Shown: piece after piece, positions 1 to 13,059 of the stretch
Layout: the number at the start of each line of letters is the position of its first letter
How positions within the stretch are numbered: position 1 is the first letter of the stretch
Source: Chamaelirium japonicum
Lineage: Eukaryota > Streptophyta > Magnoliopsida > Liliales > Melanthiaceae
Direction of reading: 5' to 3'
NCBI GenBank assembly: GCA_947650365.1
Contig: OX393549.1
Coordinates: 94,896,195-94,960,194 of the forward strand
DNA length: 64,000 nt
Notes under the pieces: generated by a model
The model's database searches: none
The model's input: only the letters and a program-made list of their open reading frames with translations
Told to the model about the DNA's origin: nothing
Translations under genes and position numbers: made by a program

Positions 1-1071
1 ACACATAGTTGCGAAGCGCAATTTCATAAATCATAGCATACCCAACATAGAAGGCATGAGGGTTTGTAAATAACCTCCCATGTAACCAAATAACCTGACC
101 CCAAACAATATGGGACTAATGACAATCAAACGAAGCCAAAACATTCAGGCCGAAAAATAACCCAAAAATATATCCGAAAATAACAAATAGATGAAAGAAA
201 ATAAAACTATAGGCCTAACATCATCCAATCCAAAGGGAGACCGGTTGGGCTAACCGCATGTGTCGACGACTGTGGACAGACGTGACTAGAGGCATGATAT
301 CTGCAGCAAGGTGTTTCTTCAAAGTGAGATGGTTCATTCTCACCAAGTGTTATAAAGGGCCTTCAATTGTGTTATTCGTTTACATTAATTTTCGAAGTTT
401 TGGGGTGAATCATGTAGAAAATCTTATATTTATGCTGAAATTTCTTTCCCTTCAATTGACCCTATTCATTTGTCTATTACAATTATCATGGAAAAACTTT
501 AGGCAGCAAGCCTTCAATTCTATTTTTAAAAGTATTTTAAGTTATTCCTAAAGTCATAAAAAAAAGTAAGTTTAACAATAGTCTTGTTGTTTTGAACACT
601 CTATAGAAGTGAAGCTTGTTTGACAAACTTGATATATAAAAGATGGATAAATAGGCCTAGATAATTCACATAGGACCAGGGCAGGCTATTTGAAATGGAA
701 GATAGCCCCTATGAAGCTATGTAATATATGCATCAGAGTCACAAGGTTGTAAAATTGTCATTGAATCGGCTATATAGTATACAATTTGGACTGCTGGCAA
801 TTGGAGAAAATGCATGCAGGTAGGACAAATGTGACAAAGATGAGAATGTTGAGTTGAATGCATGGTAACATTAGGAAACAGAAGTTCCAGTGGTAAGAAA
901 AATGGTGGTTGTGATCCTAGCAATAGTAATCAGAACTTGTCAGTATAGGAATACAACGACATTGATATCTCATTTGTTGTTTAAACAAAATTAGAGCAAT
1001 AACAAGTGAGATGTCTTCACCAGAATCACCACACCAACAACTACATCCCTACTTCTAAACCTTATGTTCTT

Positions 1072-1640
1072 AGTGGTATTTTGCTCCCAAACCTATACTA
1101 CCAAACACCTCAAACAGTTGCTAATTGGGATTCGGTAAGGATCCTTCTTGTGACCTTGTCCATGCATTTGTATCAAGGCTAGACGGTTGTTAAAGTCTTT
1201 TCCTTTAACACCTCTTCTACTAAGTAAGGCGGATCTCTTCTCATTACCCCTTCAACTGCAACATGTGGTCCTCTCTTCACAGCAACCTCCTCCAATCTTC
1301 TTTGTGTGTGTCCAAACTATTGCAAGTTTGCAACCTATACCCATACTTGGTGGTATTTTGCTCCCGAAACTATACTACAAAACACCTAAAACAATTGCTA
1401 ACTGGAATTCGGTCTAAGGATCATTCTTGTCAATGCATTTATATCAAAGGCTAAACAGTTGTTACATTGAAGTCTTTTCCTTTGACACCTCCTCTACTAA
1501 GTAAGGCGGATCTCTTCTCATTGCCCCTTCAACTGCAACATGTGATCCTCACTCCATAGTAACCTCCACCAATCTTCTTTGTACATGTCCAAACTATTGC
1601 AACATATATCCATAACTTTATCCTCCATCGATGCAACTTA
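1072..1640. repeat. Two-copy tandem duplication, period about 277 bp
   Basis: The block starting TGGTATTTTGCTCCC at 1074 recurs at 1351. The whole downstream stretch, including CTAAGTAAGGCGGATCTCTT and CCCCTTCAACTGCAACATG, is repeated with scattered substitutions and small indels. No coding sense is preserved; the short reading frames over it differ between copies. The divergence suggests an old local duplication inside the presumed UBP intron. Confidence 0.8.
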
Positions 1641-2395
1641 CAGGCTTCCTCTAATACTCATACTTAAACAAATCCTTCCAAGTTTTATCACACATCTACC
1701 TCGGCATCCTTCACTCCAAAGGATTTATCCTATAGGTATACTATTTTCTCCATAACCCAATAATCTAATGGTATAGTTTATTCGACCTAAAATTTTAATA
1801 ATTTTTCAGATTTTTAGCAGCCATCTATTGCGCAACACACTAGTAATTTGCTTCCTTTTTCAACTAGATTTAGTATTATTTGAATCCCCCCGTAGTCACC
1901 ACGAACCACCGGCAATCACTGTCGTAGTTGCCGCCGTTTGCCACTGACACAACCACCCATCGCTGCTTCCATCACTCTCTCGTACATTTTTTACAAATCA
2001 CACATTCCAAAAAAGAAAACAAAAATCTACCGATAGATGTCATGACACCTCTCAAGATCCATGTAGCAATAGCAATGATCATCGATCTCAAGTTAAAATA
2101 AATCAATAAAGAGAAATGAAGAAAGATCCCATGGAAATTGAAGGTCATCTCATGAGGAAGCGTCCAGTCTTGGAAAAGAAGGCCCGAAGAGGCTACCACG
2201 TGGCACTACGGTAGCATCCAGCCTTCCAGCTTCGTTTAGTATAGTTATATTGGATATCTATATTCATTTCATCTTCCACTGGTATAATTGAACTAAAAGT
2301 AAGTGGGGGAAAATTACATCACCATACAACTTCGTCACTAATTATCATAAGTGCCTCGTTTCATATGTTGTCATTTCATATTCTATTTTCTATTA

Positions 2396-2900
2396 GGGTC
2401 TGTTCTTTGGCGAGTAAATTAGATTGGACATTGATTTACTAGGGAAATTTTAATATCTCATGTTCTTTTGCCCAATGCCACAGATAAACCAATTTCTAAA
2501 ATCCCTTTTTTCCATTTTGGTAGGATATTGATGTTCCACAAATTTTGGTCGGACATTATTTACCCACTCGTTGTGGGACATTTATTTTCCACAAGGGCAA
2601 TCCCATTAAAATATGACCAGTATCTTTAAAAAAAAAAGTAAAATCCTCGGAGATACTATTTATAGCAAATTTGTGACGTGATCATAGCCTTCCATTGCAC
2701 ACAGCCCACCGATGAATGCAAAGAGACGTGATTGGATACCAGGTGATTGTGAATGCAAAAGGACATTACCGCAAAACTATAAGCGATCACAACCTTCAGT
2801 TGCACCCAGCTAAACCGGTTAAACGCAATCAGTCCCCACCGAAATGCAACGGGACACTGTGATTGAATTTCAAGTGATTCAGTTTAAATGGTAGATGCTC
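2396..2900. mobile_element. Partial copy of a dispersed non-autonomous element
   Basis: This stretch starts with GGGTCTGTTCTTTGGCGAG. That is close to the reverse complement of the end of a second copy at 35034..35053 (CTCGCCAAAAGAACAAACCC). Internal blocks, such as the GGGACATT-TTTTCCAC-AGGGCAATCCCA region and a stretch around GATACTATTT followed by GTGATCA-AGCCTTCC-TTGCAC, match 33520..33660 and 34563..34640. Each copy shows only one of the two ends, so both are incomplete. The inverted ends suggest a DNA transposon; the superfamily is not assigned. Confidence 0.55.
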
Positions 2901-4303
2901 AAGTGATATAGATGTAGATGTTGCTTGACGAAAGACGTGTTGATTGACATATACGCTATTTTGCCGAGAGACAACTAATACATGAATCGGCAAGATGGAG
3001 GGACCTATGCTATCAAAATCGAGACTAATCGGCGACTAGTCCCCATGCTGTATTTTGCCAACCGACTAATTCCGATTCTTTCATAGCTAGGCGGAATCCC
3101 GACTAGATCCGAGTAGACTCGACTAGTCCCCGACTAATGACTGGGACTAGTCCCCAAGCAGGATTATGCAAGCAATTTTTTTTTTACAAGGAGTCTGCAA
3201 GCAATTTTGTTTGGATTTTTTTGCAATGCTTCGAAGTCTTGATTCGCAACTATGGCTCTTCGAGTCTTCCCTATAATCATCTGTTAAGGACCTGAGAATT
3301 TGAAATAAAAACATAGATAAATAGTTATTGTTTATTTGTTGATATCCATATAACCCTATAATCAAACTTAGGGATGTTCACAGATTAAACATCAGCAAAC
3401 AAATATTGTGATGAATTCTTACTTTTGAGTCTTTTGACATGGGCATGAAGCCAATACAAATATATTATGTTACTTATGCATTTATACTCATGCTGTAAAG
3501 TGTGAAGGCATTCATTATTATTGACCAACTAATATTTATACTAGTTCATATATCATATATGTTTAGGGGGGGGAGAGGGGTTAAAATAAGTTTTGGTCAA
3601 CTAGTTCCAAATTAGTCCCGACTAGTCCTAATCGACCATTGGCCGACTAGAGGCCGACTACCGACTTTGACTACATAGGGAGGGACAGATAGAGACTACG
3701 ACTATGGAGGGAAAGACATAGACAACTATTAAATAATATGATGAGGTGGAGGCAATGACACTAAGCAAAACAATGTAAATATAGCTAAATATATCATATA
3801 TAATGATTATCAAAAAAAAAAATTCAGTTTATTGGTATTCCATCTTGGTTATCATGGTCCATGCAAGATTACTATTGTTTGGTATGTTTTCTAAAAACCG
3901 TTCATGTAAATATGTGCAGCACAACTATAAACTTAAATTTTAAAAGACTTAAACAAAATCCAAAACCATCTTTTTTAACCATTTCGAAATTTCCAGCTCA
4001 TTTCGATCGAAACTTTAAAATTTCGATCAAAATTTTGGTTTCAATCCAAGGCCGAAACCAGAGGCGAAACCAAAATTGAAAACAATGTACACTACACAAT
4101 TGGAGTACATCATATCGTGATAAGAGGGAGGGGTGCCCGCAGACAAGATAGAATGAGGGGAAAGTTCTGAAAAAGATAAAATAAAATTGTAGCAATAACA
4201 TAGTTTAAACATGTATAGAGCAATCACAATTGAGATTTTTGCACAATACCGACTATTATATTCTTCTCCTACACTGATTACATTCTTGGTCGTACGGTCG
4301 TAC

Positions 4304-4742
4304 CAATGCCCTAAAAAGCATTAGGCACTAATCAGGCCATGGGGGGCTTTCTAGAGCCTAGATGTTTTGGCTTTTTAAAATTATTTTAATTAATATATAA
4401 TATATATGTTTAAAAATTACTATATATTCAAGATTATCCCAACAATTATTTTAAAGAGAAGGTATCATTTACATAACCATAAACTCAAGATTAACAAGAA
4501 CAAAACAAGCATGATATTATGAGATATTATCCATGATTTTAGTACAATCCAAACCATAAATTCAAGATTACCAACAATAGAATAGCATCTACACACATTC
4601 TAGTGCCTAAGTCCGTCTAGACCCGCCTGGGCCCGCCAACTAGCGGCCTGAGCCGCTTTTTTACACCGCCTAGGAGCTAGGTTGAGCGGTGAAAGGTCTT
4701 CTGCCGCCTATACGGCTGCCTAGACCACTTTTTAGAACACTG
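4304..4742. mobile_element. Small hAT-like non-autonomous element
   Basis: The left end reads CAATGCCCTAAAAAGC. The right end, reverse complemented, reads CAGTGTTCTAAAAAGTGGTC. These are imperfect inverted repeats of the CA-GTG...TTTAAAA style common in plant hAT elements. The flanking 8-mers (GGTCGTAC and GTCCTTAC) are similar but not identical, so a target duplication is only suggested. The interior is A/T-rich on the left and holds GCCTAG/CCGCCTA-rich sequence on the right. Related GCCTAGG-rich sequence occurs around 49990..50120. No coding capacity. Confidence 0.45.
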
Positions 4743-5410
4743 GTCCTTACTAATCTACAATCTTAATATAAATAAAGCATCGTCAATCTTCAATCCCTAC
4801 TTCAAGAAAAAGAAAAATGGCATGTTTCTCTTTTCAAAATTCCTGCCAAGGTGCTTGTGGTTATATTTTATTCATATTTATCAATTAAAAATGTAACATT
4901 GTTACCTACAACATAAGTAATAGCAAACACATTCGGATTTGGATTAGTGGGTTACCAAGCAAATGGAATTTTCTATTGACAACAACACTTTTTGTTGGCC
5001 TTCCATCGACCTGTTTTAGATCCCCATCAATCAGATTATTATCAATTGTGTTGCATTGTTTCTTCAATTTGAAGAGTGTTGCCCTTATAAGTGACCTAAA
5101 GCATGCAGAAGTAGCAGTCCTTGGTAGCTTTAAGGGAACCAGACCATCCTATAAGCAAGCACACTATCATTTTTAATTAAAAGTTCCACAACTGAAACTG
5201 AATCTACATGCACCACCAAACCCTAACAACAAGTTAACATAAGATTTAAAAAAAAAAAAAAAAACCATAAACACTATTCCATCAAGACATTCGATTCCAG
5301 TTTAAGTCGAGAATATTCTAAAATGTCGCATCGCACGCACAGATCATAAAACAAACAAAAGGAGAAGGATTGGGACAGAATCTGAAAAAGGAATTAAATC
5401 GTAAAATAAC

Positions 5411-5527
5411 CTGCAATACGCTGTTGCAGTAGCAAGTGTTGCCGAAGTTCTCGAGACCGAAGTACCTCTCGCCTTCGGGGAACTGGTCCCCAAGGGCCTT
5501 CTCAAGCTTCGATCCAGCGGCTCCCAT
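5411..5527 (-). CDS. UBP3: Ubiquitin-specific protease UBP3/UBP4 homologue, exon 1 only
   Basis: The exon encodes 39 residues beginning [20 protein letters not shown] and ending [10 protein letters not shown], followed by a donor (CAG|GTTATT) in phase 0. UBP3/UBP4-type proteases are C19 cysteine peptidases that remove ubiquitin from proteins. The segment contains the Cys box, with the expected catalytic cysteine at residue 32 in GNTCYCNS. The N-terminus MGAAGSK fits an N-myristoylation consensus (Gly2, Ser6). An in-frame ATG lies two codons upstream; I chose the inner ATG (5525..5527) because the known family starts MGAAGSK. The remaining exons, including the His box, are not in the window and must lie to the left past an intron of more than 5.4 kb. 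UBP3 and UBP4 cannot be told apart from this exon. The family assignment is confident. Confidence 0.88.
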
Positions 5528-5830
5528 TACCATTCACTCCTCCAGCGGCGAAGAATCAAAAACCCTAACCCTAGGCGCCCTCCCTTCTACCCCTCTTTCA
5601 TCTGCTGCGCGGGATCCTATGGAGGAGAAGCCTCCATCGACTGATGCGAAAATGAATTCGGTGCTTCTAGGGTTCCGCAAGGAACTGTAGAATCGGAGAG
5701 AAAGAGAAGAAACACGAAGATCGCCCACTTTTTTCCTCTGTAGAGAGAGAGAGAGAGACAGAGAGAGAGGAGGAGGAGGAGGATCGGAGAGGAGAGGGAG
5801 ACAGCGAGGTATTAATTTGCCTAACCTTCT
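5528..5830 (-). promoter_or_regulatory. UBP 5' leader and proximal region with telo-box
   Basis: Immediately upstream of the UBP start the minus strand is a pyrimidine-rich leader. It contains a TAGGGTTAGGGTTTT telo-box-like motif (plus 5555..5570) and, further out, CT runs (plus 5741..5770). Telo-boxes and CT tracts are common in 5' regions of plant housekeeping genes. A reading frame through this interval is open on the minus strand, but its peptide is low-complexity and I treat it as untranslated. No clear TATA box was seen. Confidence 0.4.
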
Positions 5831-6269
5831 TCTATAGGGGGTTTCCTGTTGACTATAGCCCGCAAGGGGGACAATGTTGTTCGAAGGGCCTCTAGGCAAC
5901 CGGCTGTTTACCGGGGGTGTCACGAGCACTTCTTTTTGAACATACAAAGGGACATAAATGCGAACATAATACTGACGTGGTGACACCTTCCTGTGCTCAT
6001 TATGTATACAACTACTAAGAAATCAGAACATTTTTCCGGATAAACTTGATGCACACCATTTGACACAAATAACTGTTCGAAGAAGTGTAAAATCTGAAAT
6101 GAGTGTGATTTACTTGTTAGAAAGAGATATATTAACATCAAATAACTATTAAAAACCATTAAATAAATATTTATCATCTTTATGATAGGTTTTTAATGGA
6201 TTTAAAAGAGAGTCGCGTTCATACACGGAAGAAGGATTCTAACTCTTTATAATCGTGAGAAGTTTTATC
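5831..6269. other. Intergenic stretch upstream of the UBP gene
   Basis: No gene, RNA or repeat boundary is recognised here. It contains the rest of the UBP upstream region and the left copy of the 8-bp target duplication GTTTTATC (6262..6269) belonging to the adjacent hAT-like element. Confidence 0.3.
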
Positions 6270-7250
6270 CAGGGGCGTAGCTAGAAATTTTTTTTGGACT
6301 GGGCTGAAACTAAACTAATTTTTTTAACAATGAAGTATTTACTACATACATTAAAAAAATACTGAGCAAAATTTTTTAAGTGAATATCAACGATACGAGT
6401 ATAATAAGTTAATGAGATATTAGGCTCGAAAGATCTTAAGGCAACAAAATGTTATGCATAATTGTATTTGAAAAAATGGATTCCATTGATTATTTCTTCC
6501 TGTGTTCAATTTCTGTTTCCCCTAATTTAGCAATTAAAATGATGAGCTGCCGAAGGTTTCATACAAAAGCTTCCATTTTACTTGGGAATTCTCTCTGAGC
6601 AGCACTGACGCCGTCGAGCAACACCACTAGGCACCAGGTCCACCAAGTCGTCGTCGGCTGCCCCTCCTCGCTTTGGTTGTTCGGCCTCCACATTCGTTGC
6701 GCCTCCTCTTTGCCACCACACACACACACACACAAAGAGAGAGAGAGAGAGAGAGAGAGAGTGAGATCCGTTAAGGATTTTTGATGTGGCCTCTTGACAA
6801 AAATACAAGGGGCACCACCGCTACTGTGTTTTTCTTCTTTTTTTTTTGGGTTATTTTGACTTTGCCCCCCAAATTTTGCCTTGAATTAGATTTTACCCCC
6901 CATATTTTCATTTATTAGACTTTACCCTCCAAATCTAACTGTTCCGTCAGCCCACCATCTAAGAGAAAGGGTGAGCTTACGGAAAAGAAATAAAGTTTTG
7001 GTGGGTGAGCTGACGGAACAGTTAGTTTTGGGGGGTAAAGTCTAATTAATGAAAATATGGGGAGTAAAGTCTAATTAAAGGCAAAATTTGGGGGGCAAAG
7101 TCAAAATAAACCTTTTTTTTATGGCGGGCTGTGGACTAGGCCTGACTGGCTGTGAGCAGAGGACGGCTGGACTGAGCTGGGGTTACAGGGACTTTCTCAA
7201 ATCTCGGCCGGGCTATAGCCCGGCCGAGCCAACTCATGGATCCGCCCATG
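6270..7250. mobile_element. Non-autonomous hAT-like element with exact 8-bp target duplication
   Basis: GTTTTATC occurs at 6262..6269 and again at 7251..7258, exactly bracketing 981 bp. The left terminus is CAGGGGCGTAGCTAG. The right terminus, reverse complemented, is CATGGGCGGATCCAT, giving short imperfect inverted ends of the CAGGGGCGGAGCCA type seen in plant hAT elements. There is no transposase. The interior holds a CA/GA microsatellite (6718..6762) and a nearly perfect foldback (6848..7113), which is probably a second element nested inside. Confidence 0.75.
6848..7113. mobile_element. Foldback (palindromic MITE-like) element nested in the hAT element
   Basis: The left arm begins GGTTATTTTGACTTTGCCCC. 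The right arm ends with its reverse complement, apart from a few substitutions. The arms span roughly 6848..6957 and 7003..7112 with a 45-nt loop region. Such long inverted arms would form a near-complete hairpin. Internal TAAAGTCTAATTAATGAAAA-type subrepeats recur within each arm. There is no coding capacity, and the target duplication could not be resolved because both flanks are T/A-rich. Confidence 0.7.
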
Positions 7251-7258
7251 GTTTTATC

Positions 7259-8354
<1,096 letters not shown>

Positions 8355-8371
8355 ATCCCCCACATGAATAA
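8355..8371 (-). other. Copia A polypurine tract
   Basis: On the minus strand ATTCATGTGGGGGAT lies directly before the TGTTGT start of the 3' LTR. This is the position and composition expected of a plus-strand priming polypurine tract. The same CATGTGGGGGAT sequence precedes the 3' LTR of Copia B. Confidence 0.75.
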
Positions 8372-8937
8372 AATATTTAAAATCATAAACCAAAGAAATT
8401 ATTTTGGATATCTCACATCAATTATATGCAAGTGTTTTCGGTAAGAGGTGTCTGGCTGACTCGAACCTTTACCTAGTGAGACTAATCTTTATAAATACAA
8501 GTCCGAGGTGAACTGAGTCTTGAACCTGAACCTTTATGTAAATATACTGACTAGAAACACGCACTGAACGGGCTATTAGGGTAAGTTCTCACGGGGTTGC
8601 GCTTTCCGGCCATGCGCAGTATCCTGTTTCATGAGTGCTCTAGGAATTAGCCCAAATTCCATCGATAGCGGCCCCACTACCACACTCACATAGGTGAATT
8701 CTCCAAGGGTAAACTGTAACTAATACCCTGCCACATAGGCCTTGAACTCATTCAGAGTATTAAACGCTTCCTAAAGTTTTACAGTTAATAAGCACTTACA
8801 TCATAGGGAGGGACTTGGAGTTAAACTCCAAATTAGTGCTCCTACTAGTTACTCGATTAGCTCGTTTCCCATTGAACTTTCTTTCTGGGATCTCTAGTCA
8901 AATAAGTTGGGTAGCCACTAATGATAACTATCAAGAA
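8372..8937 (-). other. Copia A 3' non-coding region
   Basis: This is the untranslated part between the pol remnant and the polypurine tract. It contains a CCTCCCTATGATGT motif on the minus strand (about 8800..8815) that also occurs at 26856..26870 in Copia B, supporting relatedness. No independent gene is seen. Confidence 0.6.
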
Positions 8938-11900
8938 ATAGGCTTCAGTCCCATCCCCCTCGATGTCTCATCAACTTGCTTTCTAGCAAGCCCCTTTGTG
9001 AACAGATCAGCAAGATTCTTTGCCGATCTCACATAATCGAGTGAAACCACTCCATGAGTCAAAAGATATCTAATGGAATTATGTCTCAGATGAATATGTC
9101 ATCTCTTTCCATTATACAATGCACTCTTAACTAAAGCAATGGTTGCTTGGTTGTCACAGTGCAGAGACACCGGTGGAATAGGTTTATCTCCCAACGGAAA
9201 ATCTGCTAACAGATTCCTAACCCACTCACCCTCAGCTCCAGTCAAATCTAGAGCTATCAACTCGGCCTCCATCGTGGACCGAGACAACAAAGTCTGCTTA
9301 GCAGACTTCCAAGACACAGTAGCACCTCCTAAGAGAAAAACATAGCCGCTAGTGGCCTTAGTCTCATCAGACTCAGAGATCCAATTTGCATCACTGAATC
9401 CCTCTAGTACTGCTGGAAACCTGGAGTAATTAAGCCCCAGGTTCATGGTACCTCTCAGGTACCTAAGAACTCTGTCTAAAGCATCCCAATGATGCACATC
9501 TGGACAGCTAGTAAACCTGCTCAACTTGTTCACAGCATAAGCTATGTCTGGTCTAGAACAGTTCGTGAGATACTTCAAACTCCCAATGATTTGAGAGTAT
9601 CTCAACTGAGAGACAGTCTCTCCTCTATTCTTTATAAGTTTGATACTAGAATCAAACGGAGTATGAACATGTTTATAACAGAACTTCTCAAATTTTTTGA
9701 GAATCTTCTCAACATAATGAGACTGAAAAAGAGAATATCCATCTGGAGTCTTATCAAGCTTGAGACCCAACACAACACTAGCAACACCAAGGTCAGACAT
9801 TTTAAAATGATTTGAAAGAAATGCCTTAGTGCTCAAGATAATATCTAAACAAGATCCAAATAATAATGTCATCTACATAAAGACAAAGAATGATAATATT
9901 ATTATCCTCTACTCTACTATAAACACATTTATCTGAATCATTAATAGAAAAGCCAACAGATAATAGGATCTGGTCGAATTTTGCATGCCACTGCTTAGGG
10001 GCTTGCTTAAGCCCATAAAGAGACTTAACTAATCTACAGACCTTATGCTCTTGACCTGTAATCACAAATCTCTCTAGCTGATCCATATAAATCTCCTCTT
10101 TAAGATCACCGTTCAAGAAGGCGGTCTTGACATCCATTTGATGGATCTCGAGATTATGGATAGCAGCCATAGCTATCAGCACTCGGATAGTAGTAATCCT
10201 GGTCACAGGGGAGTAGGTATCAAAGAAATCTATCCCCTCTCGCTGTCTGTACCCTTTGGCAACAAGGCGAGCCTTAAACTTCTCTATAGTGCCATCTGGC
10301 CTAATCTTTTTCTTAAAGATCCACTTGGATCCTATGGTCTTAATGCCATGAGGTAGATCGGTTAATACACAGGTATCATTGGAATGGATTGACTCTATCT
10401 CGCTGTTAATTGCCTCTTCCCAAAAAGGAGCATCAACAGAGGTCATAGCAGCCTGAAAAGTCAACGGATCTTCCTCTGCCAAAAAGGTAAAGAAGTCATT
10501 ACCAAAGTTCTTCTCAACTCTGGTTCTGATACTTTTCCTAGGTTCAACCGATTCTACTTCCACTGGTGCAAACCCACTAGAAGAAGGAATGTCAGAAGAA
10601 TCAGGTATAGATCTATTAGGCCTATTGCTGAATGGAAACACATTCTCAAAGAATGTAGCATCCCTAGACTCTATAATAGAGTTTTCAGCAATGTCACTCA
10701 CCTCGGACCTGACGACCAGAAACCTAAAAGCTGCACTAGTATGTGCATATCCTAAAAAGACACAGTCAACGGACTGGGGACCTAATTTACGCTTCTTGTT
10801 CAATGGTACAGTCACTATAGCCAAGCACCCCTACACTTTGAAGTATTTGAGGCTAGGCTTTCTACCTTTCCATAACTTATAGGGAGTCTTGTCATTACCT
10901 TTAAATGGAATCCGATTAAGGATATGACATGCTGATAACAGCGCCTCCCCCCTACAAGTTATAGGGTACACTCGAACTGCTCAACATGGAATTTACCATA
11001 TCCTTAAAAAGTTCTATTCTTCCTTTCAGCTACCCCATTGGACTGGGGTGAAAAAGGAGCTGTGACTTCATGGATAATCCCATGTTGTTCACAAAACTGT
11101 GACATACAAGCAGCGGGATATTCTCCCCCACGATCCGATTTAAGGATTTTAATCTTTTTCTCTTGTTGATTTTCAACCTCGGCTTTATAGGCAGTAAACC
11201 TATCCAAAGCCTCATCATTGGTCTTAATAAGATACACATAGCAGAATTTTGAAAAGTCATCGATGAAGAAAATAAAATATTTTTTCCCTCCACGAGTAAG
11301 AACATTATTGAACTCACATAGATCACTATGGATTAACTCTAGCAAGCTAGAATCACGTTCAACAGAAGGAAAAGATTTACGAGCTTGCTTAGCCCGCACA
11401 CAAATCTGACATTTATCTTTATAATCTATGCTAGAAGAAGAAATTAGACTAGCATTCATCATACGTTTTAGAGTGCCAATATTAACATGTCCTAATCTAG
11501 TATGACAGATAGTAGAATTATCAACATTTGATGAAACGGATAATGCACTTTTATTCAAATTCAAATTCGATAAAACAGATAGCTTGAAAAGACCATCACA
11601 GACATATCCCAGGCCAATAAAAGAACTGAATTTAGACACTACTACTTTATTAGATTCAAACATTAACTTGTAACCGTCTTGTACTAAACGGGATCCACTA
11701 ATCAGGTTCTTGTAAAGCTCTGGCACATGCTGCACATGATGTAGCTGGAGGACCTTCCCTGAAGTCAACTTCAGGTCTACTCGTCCTTGTCCAAGCACTC
11801 GTGCAGCAGTTGCATTCCCCATGGTCACGCTGCCATCAGATTCCTGATATGACATGAATGCAGACCGATCAGCACAAACATATACATTTGCACCAGTATC

Positions 11901-12371
11901 CACCCAGCACGCCTCTGGTTGGTAGATAATATGAACTTGAGGATGACAAGAAATGTACCCTCCTCCTGAAGTGGAGTCACCTCCAGTCACCACGTTCACC
12001 TGGCCATCGACAACTGATTTCCCCTTCCTAATCTTGTTCTGGAAGCACTCTCTAGCATAGTGGCCAATTTTATGGCACACATAGCACTCAATTTTGCTCT
12101 TATCCTTCTTGACCTTAGGATAGGGTTTAAGGTTGACCGGTTTCTTCGATCTGGAAGCTTTTCTTATTGAATTTAGGCTTTTGACCTACCACTACATTGG
12201 CTTTGCATGAAACTCAGAAGTCTGCCCCTCAGAGACATGGTCTCTTTCTCGGGCTTTCTCCTCTATCTGGAGGGATATAAGAAGGTCATCTAGGGAAATA
12301 GGCTCTTTCTTGTGTTTCAGGGAAAGGCCAAAGTTTTTCTAAGACTTAGGTAACTTTTCTATAATAGCGGC
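8938..12371 (-). pseudogene. Copia A gag C-terminus, protease, integrase, RT and RNase H (disrupted)
   Basis: Reading on the minus strand: the gag remainder (EKLPKS, then a stop, then KNFGLSLKHKK) sits at 12371..12290. A zinc knuckle (CHKIGHYAREC) follows near 12080, then aspartic protease WVDTGA, then integrase HTRLGH...CQIC with HSDLCE, SDRGGE and AERKNRT. The frame stops after KNRTF (about 11004). RT resumes from 10824 ([37 protein letters not shown]) and shifts frame just after YVDD (about 9850). RNase H runs from 9872 ([16 protein letters not shown]) to 9099, and a frame-shifted tail to about 8938 includes AKNLAD. At least four lesions are visible. No function is expected. Confidence 0.9.
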
Positions 12372-12998
12372 TGTGGGGGAGGATTCTGGCCGTCATACGT
12401 GACCCTCCTCCAACAGTCGATTGAAGGTTTGACCCTTCGGGATGTGGCGCGCTTCGAAGCGCAGAGTTGTGACTTGCTAGGCTGTCACACAAGCACTATA
12501 GAGTAGAAATATAGAGAAAGAGATGACACAGGATATGGTGACGAAGTTCGGCCGAAGCCTACGTCTCCGTGCGGTAAGACGCAACCTTTGAATCCACTAT
12601 CTCTGAGTAAATAGTAAAAGCTACTCTCGACAAGCCGAGGAGTGCTTCTTACAAGTAATCAGATGGTGAAAAAGGAGTCTGAAAACCAAAAAACTCAAGG
12701 AGCTGTGGAAAACAGAAAGTGGGTTTCAGGTCTGGAATTTCAGATCTAGAATCATTTACAGGGTTTGCTATATATAGTAGTTTGGTTCATATAAGGAATA
12801 TTCCAAGAATATTCCTTAGTGTATCCGGGGTTTTGTAAATTTCTCCAGATAGTGCAAGTAGGCCCTAGGCGAGGCTGCGGGTCCCACCGTCGTACTCATG
12901 GGCCCCAGGCAGGGCTGCGGGTCCCACTATCGAACTCGTAGGCCCTAGGCAGGGCTGTGGGTCCCACCGTTGGGCGTTAGCCAGATTTTACACCCACA
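12372..12998 (-). repeat. Nested element 3' LTR (complete, 627 bp)
   Basis: On the minus strand it begins TGTGGGTGTAAAATC and ends CCTCCCCCACA, forming the short TGTGGG/CCCACA inverted ends. It contains three spaced GTGGGACCC-GCAGCC blocks near its start and a TATA-like motif. It matches 15228..15798 over about 570 bp with roughly 13 differences (about 2%). Confidence 0.75.
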
Positions 12999-13059
12999 AT
13001 TACCCCCTCCCAGCTAGATATGTGTTAACCTAGCTGGCTGGGATTTCCTAGTGCAAAGC

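Larger units (their letters stand above)
1..5410 (-). other. Presumed first intron of the UBP3/UBP4-like gene
   Basis: This stretch lies downstream of the UBP exon 1 donor on the minus strand. I found no segment resembling UBP exon 2 or later exons, so the intron probably runs off the left edge and exceeds 5.4 kb. It holds a 277-bp-period tandem duplication (1072..1640), one copy of a dispersed non-autonomous repeat (2396..2900), a small hAT-like element (4304..4742) and short A/T runs. Bases 3000..3180 and 3590..3670 contain scattered CGACTAGTCC-type motifs that look like remnants of a further repeat. I see nothing recognisable in 1..1070, 1640..2395 or 4743..5410. Confidence 0.5.

Noticed and set aside
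258-551. 97-codon plus-strand frame with hydrophobic C-terminal half
   Set aside because: No family resemblance, A/T-rich composition and no splice context. It lies in the presumed UBP intron on the opposite strand.
5534-5986. 150-codon minus-strand frame directly before the UBP start
   Set aside because: It is separated from UBP by a stop and encodes a CT-repeat-derived Ser/Leu/Pro stretch. The known family starts at MGAAGSK, so this is most likely leader and promoter DNA.
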